From assembly GCA_002794785.1 (NCBI GenBank), contig NBBA01000008.1:310001-374000 (forward strand): 64,000 nt of DNA, written 5' to 3'. The DNA is from Coniferiporia sulphurascens. Lineage: Eukaryota; Basidiomycota; Agaricomycetes; Hymenochaetales; Hymenochaetaceae. Below the pieces are notes generated by a model. The model was not told where the DNA came from, searched no databases, and saw only the letters and a list, made by a program, of their open reading frames with translations. The position numbers and the translations under genes are program-made. This document shows positions 21,801 through 33,070 of this stretch, piece after piece (within the stretch, counting starts at the first letter, position 1; every line of letters starts with the position of its first letter).

Positions 21801-23424
21801 TTAGGAGGAGTCTTCATTGGGCAGGATGGAGATGCTACCAATTTTATCACAGGAGACATCCTCGTATGCCTCTCTCTTACGATATTCACGACCTTCTCCT
21901 TCATTTTTCCATCTGTAGGTTATGCGGCATCCCTGCAAGGTTCCTAGTGACATTCAAAAGGCAAGCTCAAAGGCTAAGATTTCATCGTAAACTCAACTTG
22001 TCAAAGGTGAAGGCCGTCGAGTGCAGTGCTCTTCGAGAGTTTCGCAACGTTATTGTCTTTTCTACGCAAGGCAAGCGATCTCTGGCTTCAATACTCGGTG
22101 GAGGTAAGCTATGTGATTGTACCGAGAACGCTCTAATTTATTCTGGTGATCTACCTCCGAGGCGACTACGATGGGGACAAGGTTATCGCGATTTGGCAAC
22201 CCGAACTGGTCAATCAATTCACCAACGCTGACCCTTACTACGCGAGCCAGCCTCCTGGTCTGAAGAACTGCTTTTTCCAGAATACGGAAAAAGTCAAAGA
22301 CATACTCGTGCGAGTGCCTCCGACCGTCGATCCTGACATGCACCTGTATGAACTTCAGACGTTTCTTCTTGGGTCCCTGAAGAATCAATCGATTGTTGGG
22401 AGCTACTCAGTTATGCACGACAACGCGGTGTACGAGTACGGGTATTTTCACAAAAAGACAAAACGACTTGCTTATATGTTGGTGGTCCATTGCCTTTTCT
22501 TAAAATCTCCGTGCCGTGCTATAACCCAGTCGCTTTCATATCCGTAGGTTTTGCGCTTGCCTCGATGGCTCAAAGACGGGTCTTGTTGTGGATCCCGAAG
22601 TCCATAAACAGGACCTTGCGGACTATAAAAAGAAACAAGGTCTAGGTCCTGAATGGAAGGGAAAGCTGGAGTTCGATAATGACAATTCGGTTCCCCTTAA
22701 ACGGCCCCCTAATCTCTATGATTTTATAATGGACACCATTAAGGCAGAAGGGGAGAAGAAAGGCAAAGAACTCATGCGGAAGTACGACGTTATGCTTGAA
22801 GCCTGTGACACTGGGAAATATGACGAAGATCTTGTAGCGGTGTACTTTGAGGCAAAGCGAAATGCAGAGGAGTTGATCAAGCAAAAAGGATACAAAGGCA
22901 AGATGGAGGAATTAGATCGCATAATTGAACACGTGAAGCGCATGCGAATTCGTCACCGTGAACTGCTGAGGATAAGGGGCCAGGGTACACCAAGCAAGGG
23001 CGGCCGAAAAGGTGTAGTAGGATTCACGACACTCAGGATTGAGACGCGCCAAGACGCGCTTCGTGCGTTATCAAAAGAGTTCGTATCTGGACCGACTGGC
23101 TTGTTGCATTTTGAGGGCCTTATGCTGGAAAGGATAAGAGCATCATACGCGTACTATCATGATTGGGAAGAAATGAAGAAGTCGGCGTCAAAGTGGACCC
23201 GTTTTCCTTGGGACGTATGCATGCGAGACTTGTGTGGTAGGTCGATAAAAGTTTCCTCTCCGTTCCGCGTTCCCTGATTAAATTTATGGTTTTCCCCGTT
23301 TATACTACTAGCCATAAAAGCTAAAGCGATCGGGTTCGAAAAGACTATCACCCGGGCATTCTACGAGAAGATGAACATCGTATCTTATGCCCGGGTGGCG
23401 CGTCCGGTACCTGGGAATCAGTGA
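18880..23424 (+). CDS. RNA-dependent RNA polymerase (QDE-1/RDR family, RNA silencing)
   Basis: A large multi-exon gene of about 1,100-1,200 residues. The N-terminal 250 residues are low-complexity Ser/Thr/Arg. The core contains RPTLGPSSRFARRFGSHSFL (about 20090), MTDGCGFANAALL (20738), SGRYNDPDIVPAAWVRPSQ, VVPMSCMAFIVPDPHNI, VMRHPCKVPSDIQK and the catalytic loop GGGDYDGDKVIAIW (Asp triad encoded at about 22163-22177). FCACLDGSKTGLVVDP follows. DYDGD is diagnostic of cellular RdRPs that turn single-stranded RNA into double-stranded RNA for Dicer. One intron (21961-22006) has a GC-AG boundary, and an acidic insert (EDEEDEDDEDD) lies before WWDDQ. The join around 21390-21520 is uncertain; a 36-nt intron there would be unusually short. 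The start at 18880 is the first ATG giving an open spliced frame. Confidence 0.93.
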
Positions 23425-23967
23425 GAAGCAATAGATAAGGTGTATCTGTTTTGGCCTTGTATCGGCATGAAATGATACTATGTAACTTGAATTATGCCAT
23501 CGATTTGCGAGATTGATTTACCGCCGGCGTAAGATCACGTCTCAAGAATGCGCTGCAATGCGGTATTTTCTTTATGCTCGGAAGTGAAGCCACATTAACG
23601 CGCTATATTTTGTAGACGCTAACATACGCGCTGATCCCCAGGAACATATATATAGCTTCAATTCAGCAAGCTGTGCAAGCTCGGCGGTTGGTAAAATATG
23701 GCTGTGACAGTCGTGACCATATTTGTATTGAAGCCCGGTTCCTATTGAAGATAGGCAGAACTTCCACAATTCTATCTGCCAGGGCGCAAGATAGCTGATG
23801 TCTTGGAATTCTGCTTCTCTCGCAATGCGGCGGATCGGCTGGCTAAACAAGCATCTTGGAGCACACGATGCCGGGGAGCGCCTATTTTCCGAGCTATCAA
23901 TTTAACCCACCAGCTATCTCCCAGTTCCAGCGACTTCCTGCCCTTCTCTCCGCCCCGTTGCTCCACC
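23425..23967. other. Intergenic, promoter of the next transporter
   Basis: No gene is recognised. ATATATATAG near 23645 and CT-rich sequence before 23968 are the only promoter-like features seen. Confidence 0.4.
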
Positions 23968-26038
23968 ATGGGTTCCTCGTCAATAAGCGAAAAAAATGAA
24001 AGCGTCGACGAGAAGTACCATCATGCGACTGCGGAGACAAGAGAAATCGATGAGGGCGCCCAGTTCTCCTCTCAAGGCCAGCTGGACCCAGCTGAGGCGC
24101 TCAGAATTCGGTACGGTTTCTTTATCTGAGCTGGCGATATGTTTCGTTGACTTTCTTTGCAGTCGGAAGATTGACAAGCACATCCTGCCTTTGATGTGTC
24201 GTGAGTACCAGGTTACATCTCCTATTTCCAATTCCCGCGGTATTCACTCGGGCCGATTTACCTACTAGTCCTTTACTGGATACAATTTATGGATAAGACA
24301 ACCCTCGGGAGTGCAGCGATTCTGGGCATCAAGACGAGCAATCATCTCGACGCGACCGAGTATAACTGGCTCGGCACGATTTTCTACCTGAGCTACCTTG
24401 TCTTCGAGTATCCCCAGAACCTCGCTCTGCAGCGATTCCCGGTTGGAAAATGGATGAGGCGAGTTAACGTCTTTTATTCGAGGATTATCTTGGCTGATAG
24501 TACGGCAGCATTAATATCTTCATCTGGGGTGTGGCACTCTGCTCGCATGCGGCCTGTCATAGCTTTGGCGGCCTTCTTACCGTCCGACTTATCCTCGGAA
24601 TGTGCGAAGGGTCTATCACAGCCGGCTTTATGATCGTCAGCGCCATGTTTTACACGCGCAAAGAGCAAACATTGCGCGTAGGCTACTGGTGTAAGATAGT
24701 ATCCTCCCTATGTTTATCGTTTATTATTAGCTAAACTATGCGTTTTTAGTCCTGATGAATGGCACCGCCCAGATCATCTCCGGATTCATAAGCTTTGGCA
24801 CTCTGCACATCAAGACAGGCGGCTTTGAGCCGTGGCAATGGCTTATGATTATCACAGGCGCGATGACGCTTCTCACTGCTGTTGCTTACTGGTAAGTGTA
24901 TCTGGTCCGTTTTTTCCTTTGTAAATCTTTACAGGACTTCACTGAATAGGTTCATGTTTCCCGACTCGCCTACCAACGCATGGTTCCTCACTCAAGAGGA
25001 GCGCGTAATAGCTGTTAATCGTATTAAAGAGAATCAAACTGGTGTCGAAAACAAGCACTTCAAACTTGATCAGTGCGCTAATCCCATCTATTTTGTTATC
25101 CATTTACCGAATGACGTACAAATACAGGATGATCGAGACTTTCACAGACCCGAAGACCTGGATTTTCGCACTCTTCTCCTGCCTTGACAACATCCCGAAC
25201 TCGTTGACCAACCAGAGCTCAATCATTATATCATCGTTTGGCTTCAGCGTTCTTCAAACGACCCTTCTCGGTTGCGTTTCTGGGTGTGTTTGTTCCCTGT
25301 CCTCGTGTCCGGATGTCGCTTACACAACCCTTTCGCCCTATCCGCAGAGTTGTTGAGATCGTCACAATTTTTACCGGTGTTAAACTCGCCGCCCGCTACA
25401 AGGACAGCATTGCGTATGTTGGTACAATCTACTTCATACCAAATGTCCTCGGCGCTATCCTCGTAATCGTCTTGCCATGGTCGGACAAGATCGGCCTCTT
25501 GTTTTCAGTGTGGATCACGGGCGTCGGCACCACAGGCTTCGTCCTTTCGCTTGCGTGGGTCAACCAGACGACCGCTGGCCATACGAAGCGTGTCACTATG
25601 AATGCCATCATGCTCATCGCTTACTGTGTCGGAAACGCAGTCGGCCCGCAGATGTGGCTGCAGAAATACACACCGCGGTACGATTCTTTCGCACTCTTTT
25701 GCGTCCTCAAACCATGTCTGATGTGGTGCTTAGAAATCGTGTCCCGTGGGCCGTCATCGCGGTTTGCTATCTTATATGTCCGATGCTCTTGATGCTCCAG
25801 CGCTACATTCTCGACAAGGAGAACAAGAGGCGTGATCAGGAATCGCCCGATGAGACGTACGATGACGTATGGGTCAAGGTGACTGACCAGGACGACCAGA
25901 TCATCGAGAAAAAAGTTGACAAGGTTAGTTTACAAGACGTGTTTCTTCAAAGCTCGTTTTCTGAATTTCCGACTTTTGCAACAGGCTTTCCTTGATCTCA
26001 CGGATCGCCAGAACCGCGACTTCCGCTACGTCCTATAA
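23968..26038 (+). CDS. MFS transporter, allantoate permease (Dal5/TNA1) family
   Basis: A multi-exon gene of about 510 residues, a different subfamily from the three other transporters here. The order is: cytoplasmic N-terminus with EKNESVDEKYHH; HILPLMCLLYWIQFMDKTTL (TM1); AAILGIKTSNHLDATEYNWL; GTIFYLSYLVFEYPQNLALQ; IFIWGVALCSHAACHSFGGL; RLILGMCEGSITAGFMIV; FLMNGTAQIISGFISFG; PDSPTNAWFLTQEERVIAV; FTDPKTWIFALFSCLDNIPN; and a last TM with RVPWAVIAVCYLICPMLLML. The C-terminus ends LTDRQNRDFRYVL. The intron after codon KWMS (24459-24508) has a GC-AG boundary (donor GCGAGT). Known members carry allantoate, ureidosuccinate, nicotinate or related anions; which one here cannot be told. The frame is intact throughout. 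Confidence 0.92.
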
Positions 26039-27494
26039 AAAGCCCCATTCATCTTGTTGAACTAATAGCGACCTCACCGGTTATCACCCCTCGCCGTGTG
26101 TATTATCCCATGAGAGGCCCTCGAGTCAAGACAACGTCGGAGTGACGTGTGTATGTAGGACGAATCTTTGAAAAGTTAACCCATGTAAAAAGGATCACAT
26201 TTAATCACCTCGAGAGTTAAACGCAGTCGAGTGGTAGGTAGGCACTCATAGGCGAGCCCGTTTGCTCCGCGCCAAAAGACCGATAGGCATTGCTTCTCGC
26301 TTTAAGAATCTGCGACCGTCCCACCATCATTACGGCAGTCATTCCCTGTCCTTCCATCAGTCCATTAATTACGGCCTTGGAATACGTCTAACGTTCATAA
26401 AGCCAAGGCAGCCGAAGTAGATTGTCAACGCTGACATCGCAGAGTATTATTAGGTTTCAACCAAAAACATTGCGGCATTTGAGTGCATGCAGCGTCGTTA
26501 CCTCTTGGACCCCTTGAGTAGCAGTAACTCTTAATATTCGTTATGGTCGATCTTGACGAAGCGAGTGAGCGCGGGACAGAAAAGCCAGTTGAAGAAATGA
26601 GCATGTCACTTAAGCGGTATCACTTTTTCGTTCGATGTCGGCCTCCCACATCCTATGAAGTTCCAGCATTTTGCTAGTCAGGGTCCGACCAAGATAAGTA
26701 GGGCCAAGATAAACAGTTTAAATGTGAATGTGAACATCGCACTAGGGGGATCCAGAACAAAGAAACTCACATATATATTGTATCGCATAGATGAGTGAAC
26801 CTTCTCGGGACGCGTCTTTTGAGGTTTGCATTGAGATTACCATGCATGGCTCATCACGTCGCACTTGCGAAGTTCCTCAGAGCCATCGTGAAAAGTTGCC
26901 GACGGCGACAGTGTTGGTATGGGACTTCCTCGGCTTTCATGCTGAGTTCAGCAAGCAATTGTAATTTCCTGAGCCGTTTGTATCAAATTTGGTTTCCAAA
27001 GCGGTTTTGTTTGAGCTTAATTGGGGGGCGAAGCCCTCCAGTTATCCGGTTAGGGGCCTCCAAAAAGCTAGATTAGTCAGCAGGAGCGTGGTGGCTGTGT
27101 GGCCCCCCCCCCCCCCGTGAGAACATGCTCTTACCCTCAAGCCAGCCTTAAAAGAAAGCTGTCCCTTGCTCAACTAGGATTAAGCCGTGTGTAAATAGCT
27201 TCGCCTCTCCACTCTATGTGGGCTCCCCACATATATTAACATAGTTACTTGAACAAAGGGAAGGCGTTCGAGTGATACTACCAGTGACCTCGGAAGTAGA
27301 CCCCCAGAACGACGAAAATAGAACAAGCATTACATAAACGTCTTCTATCAAAAAAGGGCTGACGCAATTCAAATTGGGTAATGGTCTACAGATTCTGCCG
27401 AGGTGAGTACCAAGTGAGTCCTCATTCAACCATCTCGCTTTAGTCCACAGTACCCCCACCTTCGACCGTCGTCTGTCGGTTAATCCCTAAAAAT
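26039..27494. other. Intergenic region holding a dispersed repeat and a poly-C tract
   Basis: No gene is supported. A 14-base C run lies at 27103-27116 inside the repeat 27015-27255 (listed separately). The last 240 bp precede the La gene. Confidence 0.5.
27015..27255 (-). repeat. Dispersed repeat, copy A
   Basis: The reverse complement of this segment aligns with 53531-53704. Shared blocks in order are ACTATGTTAATAT, TGTGGGGAG..CACATAGAG, GCTGACTAA, CTAGCTTTTTGG, a CCC-rich block, ATAACT, CTTCG.CCCCCAAT and AAG. It includes a short inverted repeat (TATGTGGG-GAG-CCCACATA). It has no coding capacity, and target duplications are not clear. It is probably a non-autonomous mobile element or a fragment of one, in opposite orientation to copy B. 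Confidence 0.7.
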
Positions 27495-29452
27495 ATGGCC
27501 GAGGTTGAGAAAGTCGCCGACCCCGTCAAGGTTGATGATGACCTAGACGCCGGGTCTGACATCGAGGAGCACGAGCTGGTTGACGCGGAGGAGAAAGCAG
27601 GCGACTCTGGTCCTGTAGGAGACGTCGACATGGACGAGACAGATGAGGGGAAGAAGAACAGGGCATGCAGGCAAAGTAAGTTCTTCGATGTTGTCTGTGC
27701 CGTGAGTATGGAATCGGTGGTCTGACGAACTCCAGTTGAATTCTACTTCTCCGACTCAAACTTGCCTTATGACAAGTGAGTGAATTAGTTATATGCCTTC
27801 CGTGAAAATTTTGACCATTTTTTCTTAAAACTACAGGTTCATGTGGACAATGCATACTAGTAACCCGGATCACTGGGCTCCAATTAAAACAGTAGCATCT
27901 TTCAAGCGCATGCGGGAATTTTTACCCCTTGGGGACCAGTGGTTGCTCGATTCGCTCAAGGGAAGTGAAGAAGTCGAGGTTGATGAGACGGGCACAAAAG
28001 TCCGGCGGCGTACTGAGGTGAAGGAGCCGAAAGGGCAATTCGAGAGGAGCATATACGCTGTGAGCTTGTCGTTTGTCGACACGCCGGGGATAGCGTGCTC
28101 ATGACACTCACCAGAAAGGATTCGGGACGGAAGAGCCCGGCCTGCAGCTGAAGCTGGAAAAGTTTTTCAACGCATACGGTCGAGTTAACGCCGTCCGAAT
28201 GCGGCGCAATAACGAAACGAAGGAGTTCAAGGTTAGTTCGCAGCTTAGCTTCGCCGAAGAGATTTAAACAATTTTGAACAGGGTTCCGTCTTCGTGGAGT
28301 TTTCCGACATGTCTACTGTTGATCGCTTCCTCAGTGCCGAGCCGAAACCGACATGGAGCGGCGAAGAACTCAAAATTATGTCCAAGTGTGTTTCTATGAC
28401 AGTCTACCCCAATGGCGCATACTTACCCCTACAACCCTATCAGAAATGACTACTGTGAGATGAAAGTCAAAGAAAAAGGACTCTCTGGGAAGGCAGCGTC
28501 CTACAGGAAGGAAAGGGAGAGCGGAAGCGGATTGCGCAAGGGATTCAATGCATTTAGGGATCTGGACAAGAAGGGGAAGGTTGGGAAGAAGGGAAAAGAG
28601 GAGACTGCGAAGCCTGAGATGTTCCTTGACTTCATGGGCAAGAAGCTCAAGGTGAGCGAGGAGGATGGCGGGCGCATCGACGAAGCGGAGGTTCCATATG
28701 TGAAGGGCACTGCCCTTAAGCTGACTGGCCTCAATGGCACGTTACTATATGACGACGTTAAGGTGTGTTCAGTTGTCGATATAACATTTTCCATCCTTCT
28801 ATGTGAGATCACGGACTGAAACCTTTTTACTACAGAACCCGCTGAAGGAGCGATTCGAGAACATGCCCTTCATCAAGTACGAGAGAGGAGCCGACTCGGG
28901 TCTTGTTGGGTTCAGCAAGGCGCTGTCCGAAGAAGACATCGCGTTCGTGAAGGAGAAAGTCTCGTCGCTCAACGGGAAGGATGTCGCTTGGGAGGCTGCC
29001 GAAGGTTTGCCTCCTTTTTACCTCTTTGTCGCGCGTAGGATGGGTATACTAATATCGAATACGGCAGAGAGCGAAGAGAAGGCTTTCCTCGTTGAGCGTG
29101 CACAGAACGCGGCACGCAAGGTGATTGTCGCGTCGCAACGTTCTAACAAGGGCGGCCGAGGTGGACGTGGTGGGGGGCGTGGCGGTTCCCGAGGACGGGG
29201 CGGCGGACGTGGTGGCGGACGGAAAGGGGACCGCTCTGATAACAGGGACAAACCGAAGTCTTCCAAGGAGGGTGCAGATGCGGCGGAGACAAAGACAAAC
29301 GGCAAAGAGGGAGAGCAGGCGGGTGAAAAGCGCAAACGCGGCATTGAACCTGATGGTGGCCGAACGTTGGAGTCCGCGGCGCAGCGGTGCCCATCATTCA
29401 ATCAGTCAAGAAGGTGAAGACTGACGATGCACCCGCCGCTGCCGCTTCATAG
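27495..29452 (+). CDS. LHP1: La ribonucleoprotein (La motif, RRM1, C-terminal RRM)
   Basis: The gene has eight or so exons. After an acidic N-terminus comes the La motif RQIEFYFSDSNLPYDKFMW (from about residue 58; interrupted by two introns), then SFKRMREFLPLGDQWLLDSL. The first RRM has SIYAKGFGTEEP, FFNAYGRVNAVRMRR and GSVFVEFSDMSTVDRFLS. A basic linker leads to the second RRM-type domain (GTALKLTGLNGTLLYDDVK, then KERFENMPFIKYERG and SGLVGFSKALSEEDIAFV). A Gly/Arg-rich tail follows (GGRGGRGGGRGGSRGRGG, about 29150-29220) and a KRKRG basic signal. La binds the 3' UUU-OH of RNA polymerase III transcripts and protects them. In the bases given, the frame stops at 29417. One missing G at about 29386 would extend it to 29452 with a typical IIQSVKKVKTDD end, which I prefer. 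Confidence 0.92.
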
Positions 29453-29731
29453 GAAACGGTTGCGAACAACACTCGGGCAGGGCTCGGCCTCAGTTCCCGA
29501 GAAAAGCTCCGTTCCTCGTCGCCACTAAAAATGTCTTACACGAATCGATAAATGTACAGTTATACGATAACGTCTATGGTGGGGCTGCTTTCTTCGTCCT
29601 TATTTATCTACCGTGTTGTAGTCAGAATTTTTGTTTGTAGCGCCATGGCTCGACAATATAGATTGCGAACAGGAAGTAATCCTTTTTGTACACCCGCACC
29701 TCGCGCGCGGCCTCAATCACTATCTGCTGGT

Positions 29732-32157
29732 CTAAGTCGTGAAGCGGAAGGTGACACTCCTGTTTCCTTTCCGCTCTGCATCCAGTTCTTCCAACTCGCG
29801 CTCCACATCTGATAACGTCGCGAGCACTTTTGCGTTCTTCGCGTTGCGATATTTGTAGTAGGACTTCTGTGCTATCCACAAAAGAGCTCCTGTGCCCGCA
29901 AATACAATATTTATGATGTTACCGTGTTTGAAGTCTAAGAAACAGGTAAGGCGTAAGGGCATATTTCTCTGAAAAGTCCTGGGATAGAGAATGCGACGTA
30001 CATGGGCTATCGTCTGCTTGATAAATCTAAGCAAAAAAATACGGTAAGCCGGCGTTTACCCTTATCCACTAGGATTGGAGATTACCTGACTGCCCCAAGC
30101 TATTACATACCGTCCAAGTCAGCTCATAAAAAATCCACGAGCTGCAAATTCACTCACTCCCATAGATGTTCGCAAATCCTATAATAGCGCCAGACGTTAT
30201 GGTGCGCTTGCCAACGCTCCCCGTGTTTTCGGACATCCAGGCGATGTTCAGCGGATGCGTGCTAGGCCACGACACGACGATACATGCCGCAAAGTACCTA
30301 AATGACATGAACCCAGGTCAGAGCTCAAATCACATCGGGCGAAGAAGACGGAAGGTATTTACCTGACACCTTTGCTTGTGGAATCGGGGAGACAACGTAA
30401 TAGGATCCAGCCGACGAGCTGCCAGGTGGCTAGCAAAAGAAAAGGTGGGTTAGTCAGCTACGACTCGTTGTAGTTAGCATATGTAGAATTTAATTGCGTA
30501 CCAGCAAACAACCCATGGAAGCCACGTTCGCGATAGCGATCGGAGTGCCAGATGACAGCCACAGACGTGATACACGCCAGCACATATGGCGGGGCGGTGA
30601 GCGCATTCGCGACGAACTATACCGGTATCCGGTTACTTCGGGACCAGAGATTAGAAAGGAAAGGGTACGCACGACATTGAAGTTGAAGGATTTAATGACA
30701 GTCGGGAGGTCTGCAACGCAAACTTCGTTCAGTACATTCCAACTTGACGGGAGGGGACATGTGAATGCATACATGTGGACAAAGGTTGCGTAGGCGTTAA
30801 CCCAATGGCCGTTATGACCATGTGTCCCCACATACCAAGGTCCGTAACGCTATCCTTGACGTCAGTCCATGTCACAGTCGTCCTAAGAGAAAAACATTAG
30901 CCTCTGCGTTAACTTTCGAAAAGAGGGGAATCCCATACTCATAAGCTCTTTTAGCAGGATCGTCTCTGATCACTCTAGTGACCGCAATATGGACTTGCCG
31001 CTCGGTAAACCACGGTTTGAATCCCCTTATACCGCCCTTTGTGCGCGATGCGCTTCGCGGCAAATAAAGCCTATTCACTTGTAAGAAAACTTGCCTCAGA
31101 GATTCATACGCTATCGTACCAAGTGAGGACAGCCACGACAACGGTTATAATGCCGTCAATAAGGAAGAGCCACTTCCAACCGAAGAGGCCAGCAACGCCT
31201 CGGAGTTGGAGGAGCCCGCTGGTAAGGCAACCGATCCGGTCGTTAACATCAATTCAGACGGCGGAACTGAGACCATACCTCGCCATGAGTCCGCTGACAG
31301 CACTCGCTATGCTCTGCGCCGTTTTAGATCAGAGGGGTTCAAAGGACATAAATGTTGTTCCTACCTGAACACCCCAGAACCAGGCGAGGCGTGTCGCCAG
31401 CTCTGTGCTTTTGTAGAACCCTCCCAAATATAACAACGTCGCAGGAATCACTCCACCCTCAGTAAGGGCGATAACTGTTAGAACATGCCTGGATGAGTAT
31501 TCATGTGGAAGAAGAAGAAAAAAATCGTAAACGCACAACAGCGTACTAAAAATCCGGGTCTTATAAGTAAGACAGTAGCGCTGGTAGTAAAGAGACTAAT
31601 CACCCGTCAGGTAGCCAGCCTTGTCCTTTATCAATGCGTGTGCTAATGTTACAAGCCCCCAGGAGAACATGAGAATTGGTATCCCTGAATAGACCAGACT
31701 TTAAGGGGCAGTCACAAAAACGGTATTAAAAGAAAAGGCGCGTACACCGTGACGGCCCCGCTATCTTCGCGACCACGGCGCCGGACAAGCACGCGATGGA
31801 GAATATTACAGAGTACAATGCGGTCGCCGTGTTCACGATATTAATGTTGAAGCCGAGGTCTTCGGGGAGGTTATCGGAGACGGCGTTCGAGTTGTTGGTG
31901 CGGTCCATGTTGAGCACGAATGTCGTGAGCAGGATCCATGGAAAGAGGCGTGTGTCGAGTATACGGATGACGGCGGCTTCTTCGGCCTTGGTATATTCGA
32001 GGTCGGGGACGAAAAATGGGTTGCCCTCGCCAAGGTCGACGCCCCCAGCCGCAGAGACAGCCTCGCTAGCGAAAACAGACTCGGGAGAGAGTTTTACACT
32101 GCCATCCTTGACGTCGTCGCCGATGGTGGCGGTTGACAGAACCGAGACTGACGGCAT
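29732..32157 (-). CDS. MFS transporter, Dal5-like family, copy 2
   Basis: A close paralogue of the gene at 16178-18608, in inverted orientation, with the same exon plan, including a 9-nt microexon (31537-31545, giving VRC of VRCFIALTEGGVIPATLLYL). The start MPSVSVLSTATIGDD at 32157 is preferred over upstream in-frame codons because it matches the length of the paralogue's N-terminus. Landmarks are RLFPWILLTTFVLNMDRTNN, ILMFSWGLVTLAHALIKDKA, GVAGLFGWKWLFLIDGIITV, YLPTVIKSFNFN, ALTAPPYVLACITSVAVIWH, WMSENTGSVGKRTITSGAII and the final GNRSVTFRFTT. Every junction I followed has a GT-AG intron and keeps the frame, so the copy looks functional. Substrate unknown (organic anion). Confidence 0.9.
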
Positions 32158-33070
32158 ATCGCTAGATGGAGATTTCCTGCACGAGCAAGGAGCGAAGAGA
32201 AGAGCGACTAAATACAGAAGCCGACAGGAGATATGCGTAGTATATGCGCTCCATTTTGTTTCTTCCGGCGGTCGGAGAAAGAGCAAATCAATGGCGAGGA
32301 TAACAACTTAAATGGCATCATCGCAGCTTCTACTCAAGATGTCGTTTTTTCGCTCTATGATGAGCTTCGCGCAGTTCGTACCTGAGCGTACCTATCTCCT
32401 GCTTGCCGAAGAGCTTTGACCAGATGCATCTGTGTAGACGGAGGCCGACGATAAAAAGACTCGGGCTCAAGGATGTTGTCGGTGTTGAACGCGGACTCCC
32501 GCCGCTGAATACGACGCGCGCACGCGATTTAAACTCCGCAGTGGGCGCGGTGGCTGACTAAGATTGATCTGTCGGTCCTGAAGAGCAGGGATTGCAAATA
32601 AGAAAATAAGAAAAACATAAGAAAATCAGGACAGGTACGATAAGCATGAAACGAAAAGTCTGGCCGGGCCCCGGTCAGACCCTAAGACGAGACGGCTAGG
32701 AACACGTCAGCATGCTTGCCTCCGCTCGGGTTCAGGATCGACATACCACACTTTGTATTCACGAGCGACAACCTCATGCACATTACACATGCACATTAAA
32801 ACGCTCCTTATTAAGTGTGCGAGTCGGTCAGAGTTCGCGCGACAACCGCAAGTATGATTGATGATACACAGCAAGTATTGGAAAGTAAGACAGATATATT
32901 GTATATGCAAGAACAGCGGTCCAGAGAGCGGTAAAAGTATTGTTGCGTCTACTCTGCTCCTCTTGTCGAATGAAAAATGAGAAATGCATTAGGAAGAAAA
33001 TTTGGGACGATCTACGAGCCCTTGTAAGCAGCCTATAGACGTAAAACATCTCGGTGGTCAGTTGAATGTC
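32158..33070. other. Intergenic, tail to promoter
   Basis: This lies between the transporter start and the 3' end of the acyl-CoA synthetase gene. It may include a terminal exon of the latter (see that entry). Nothing else is recognised. Confidence 0.4.
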
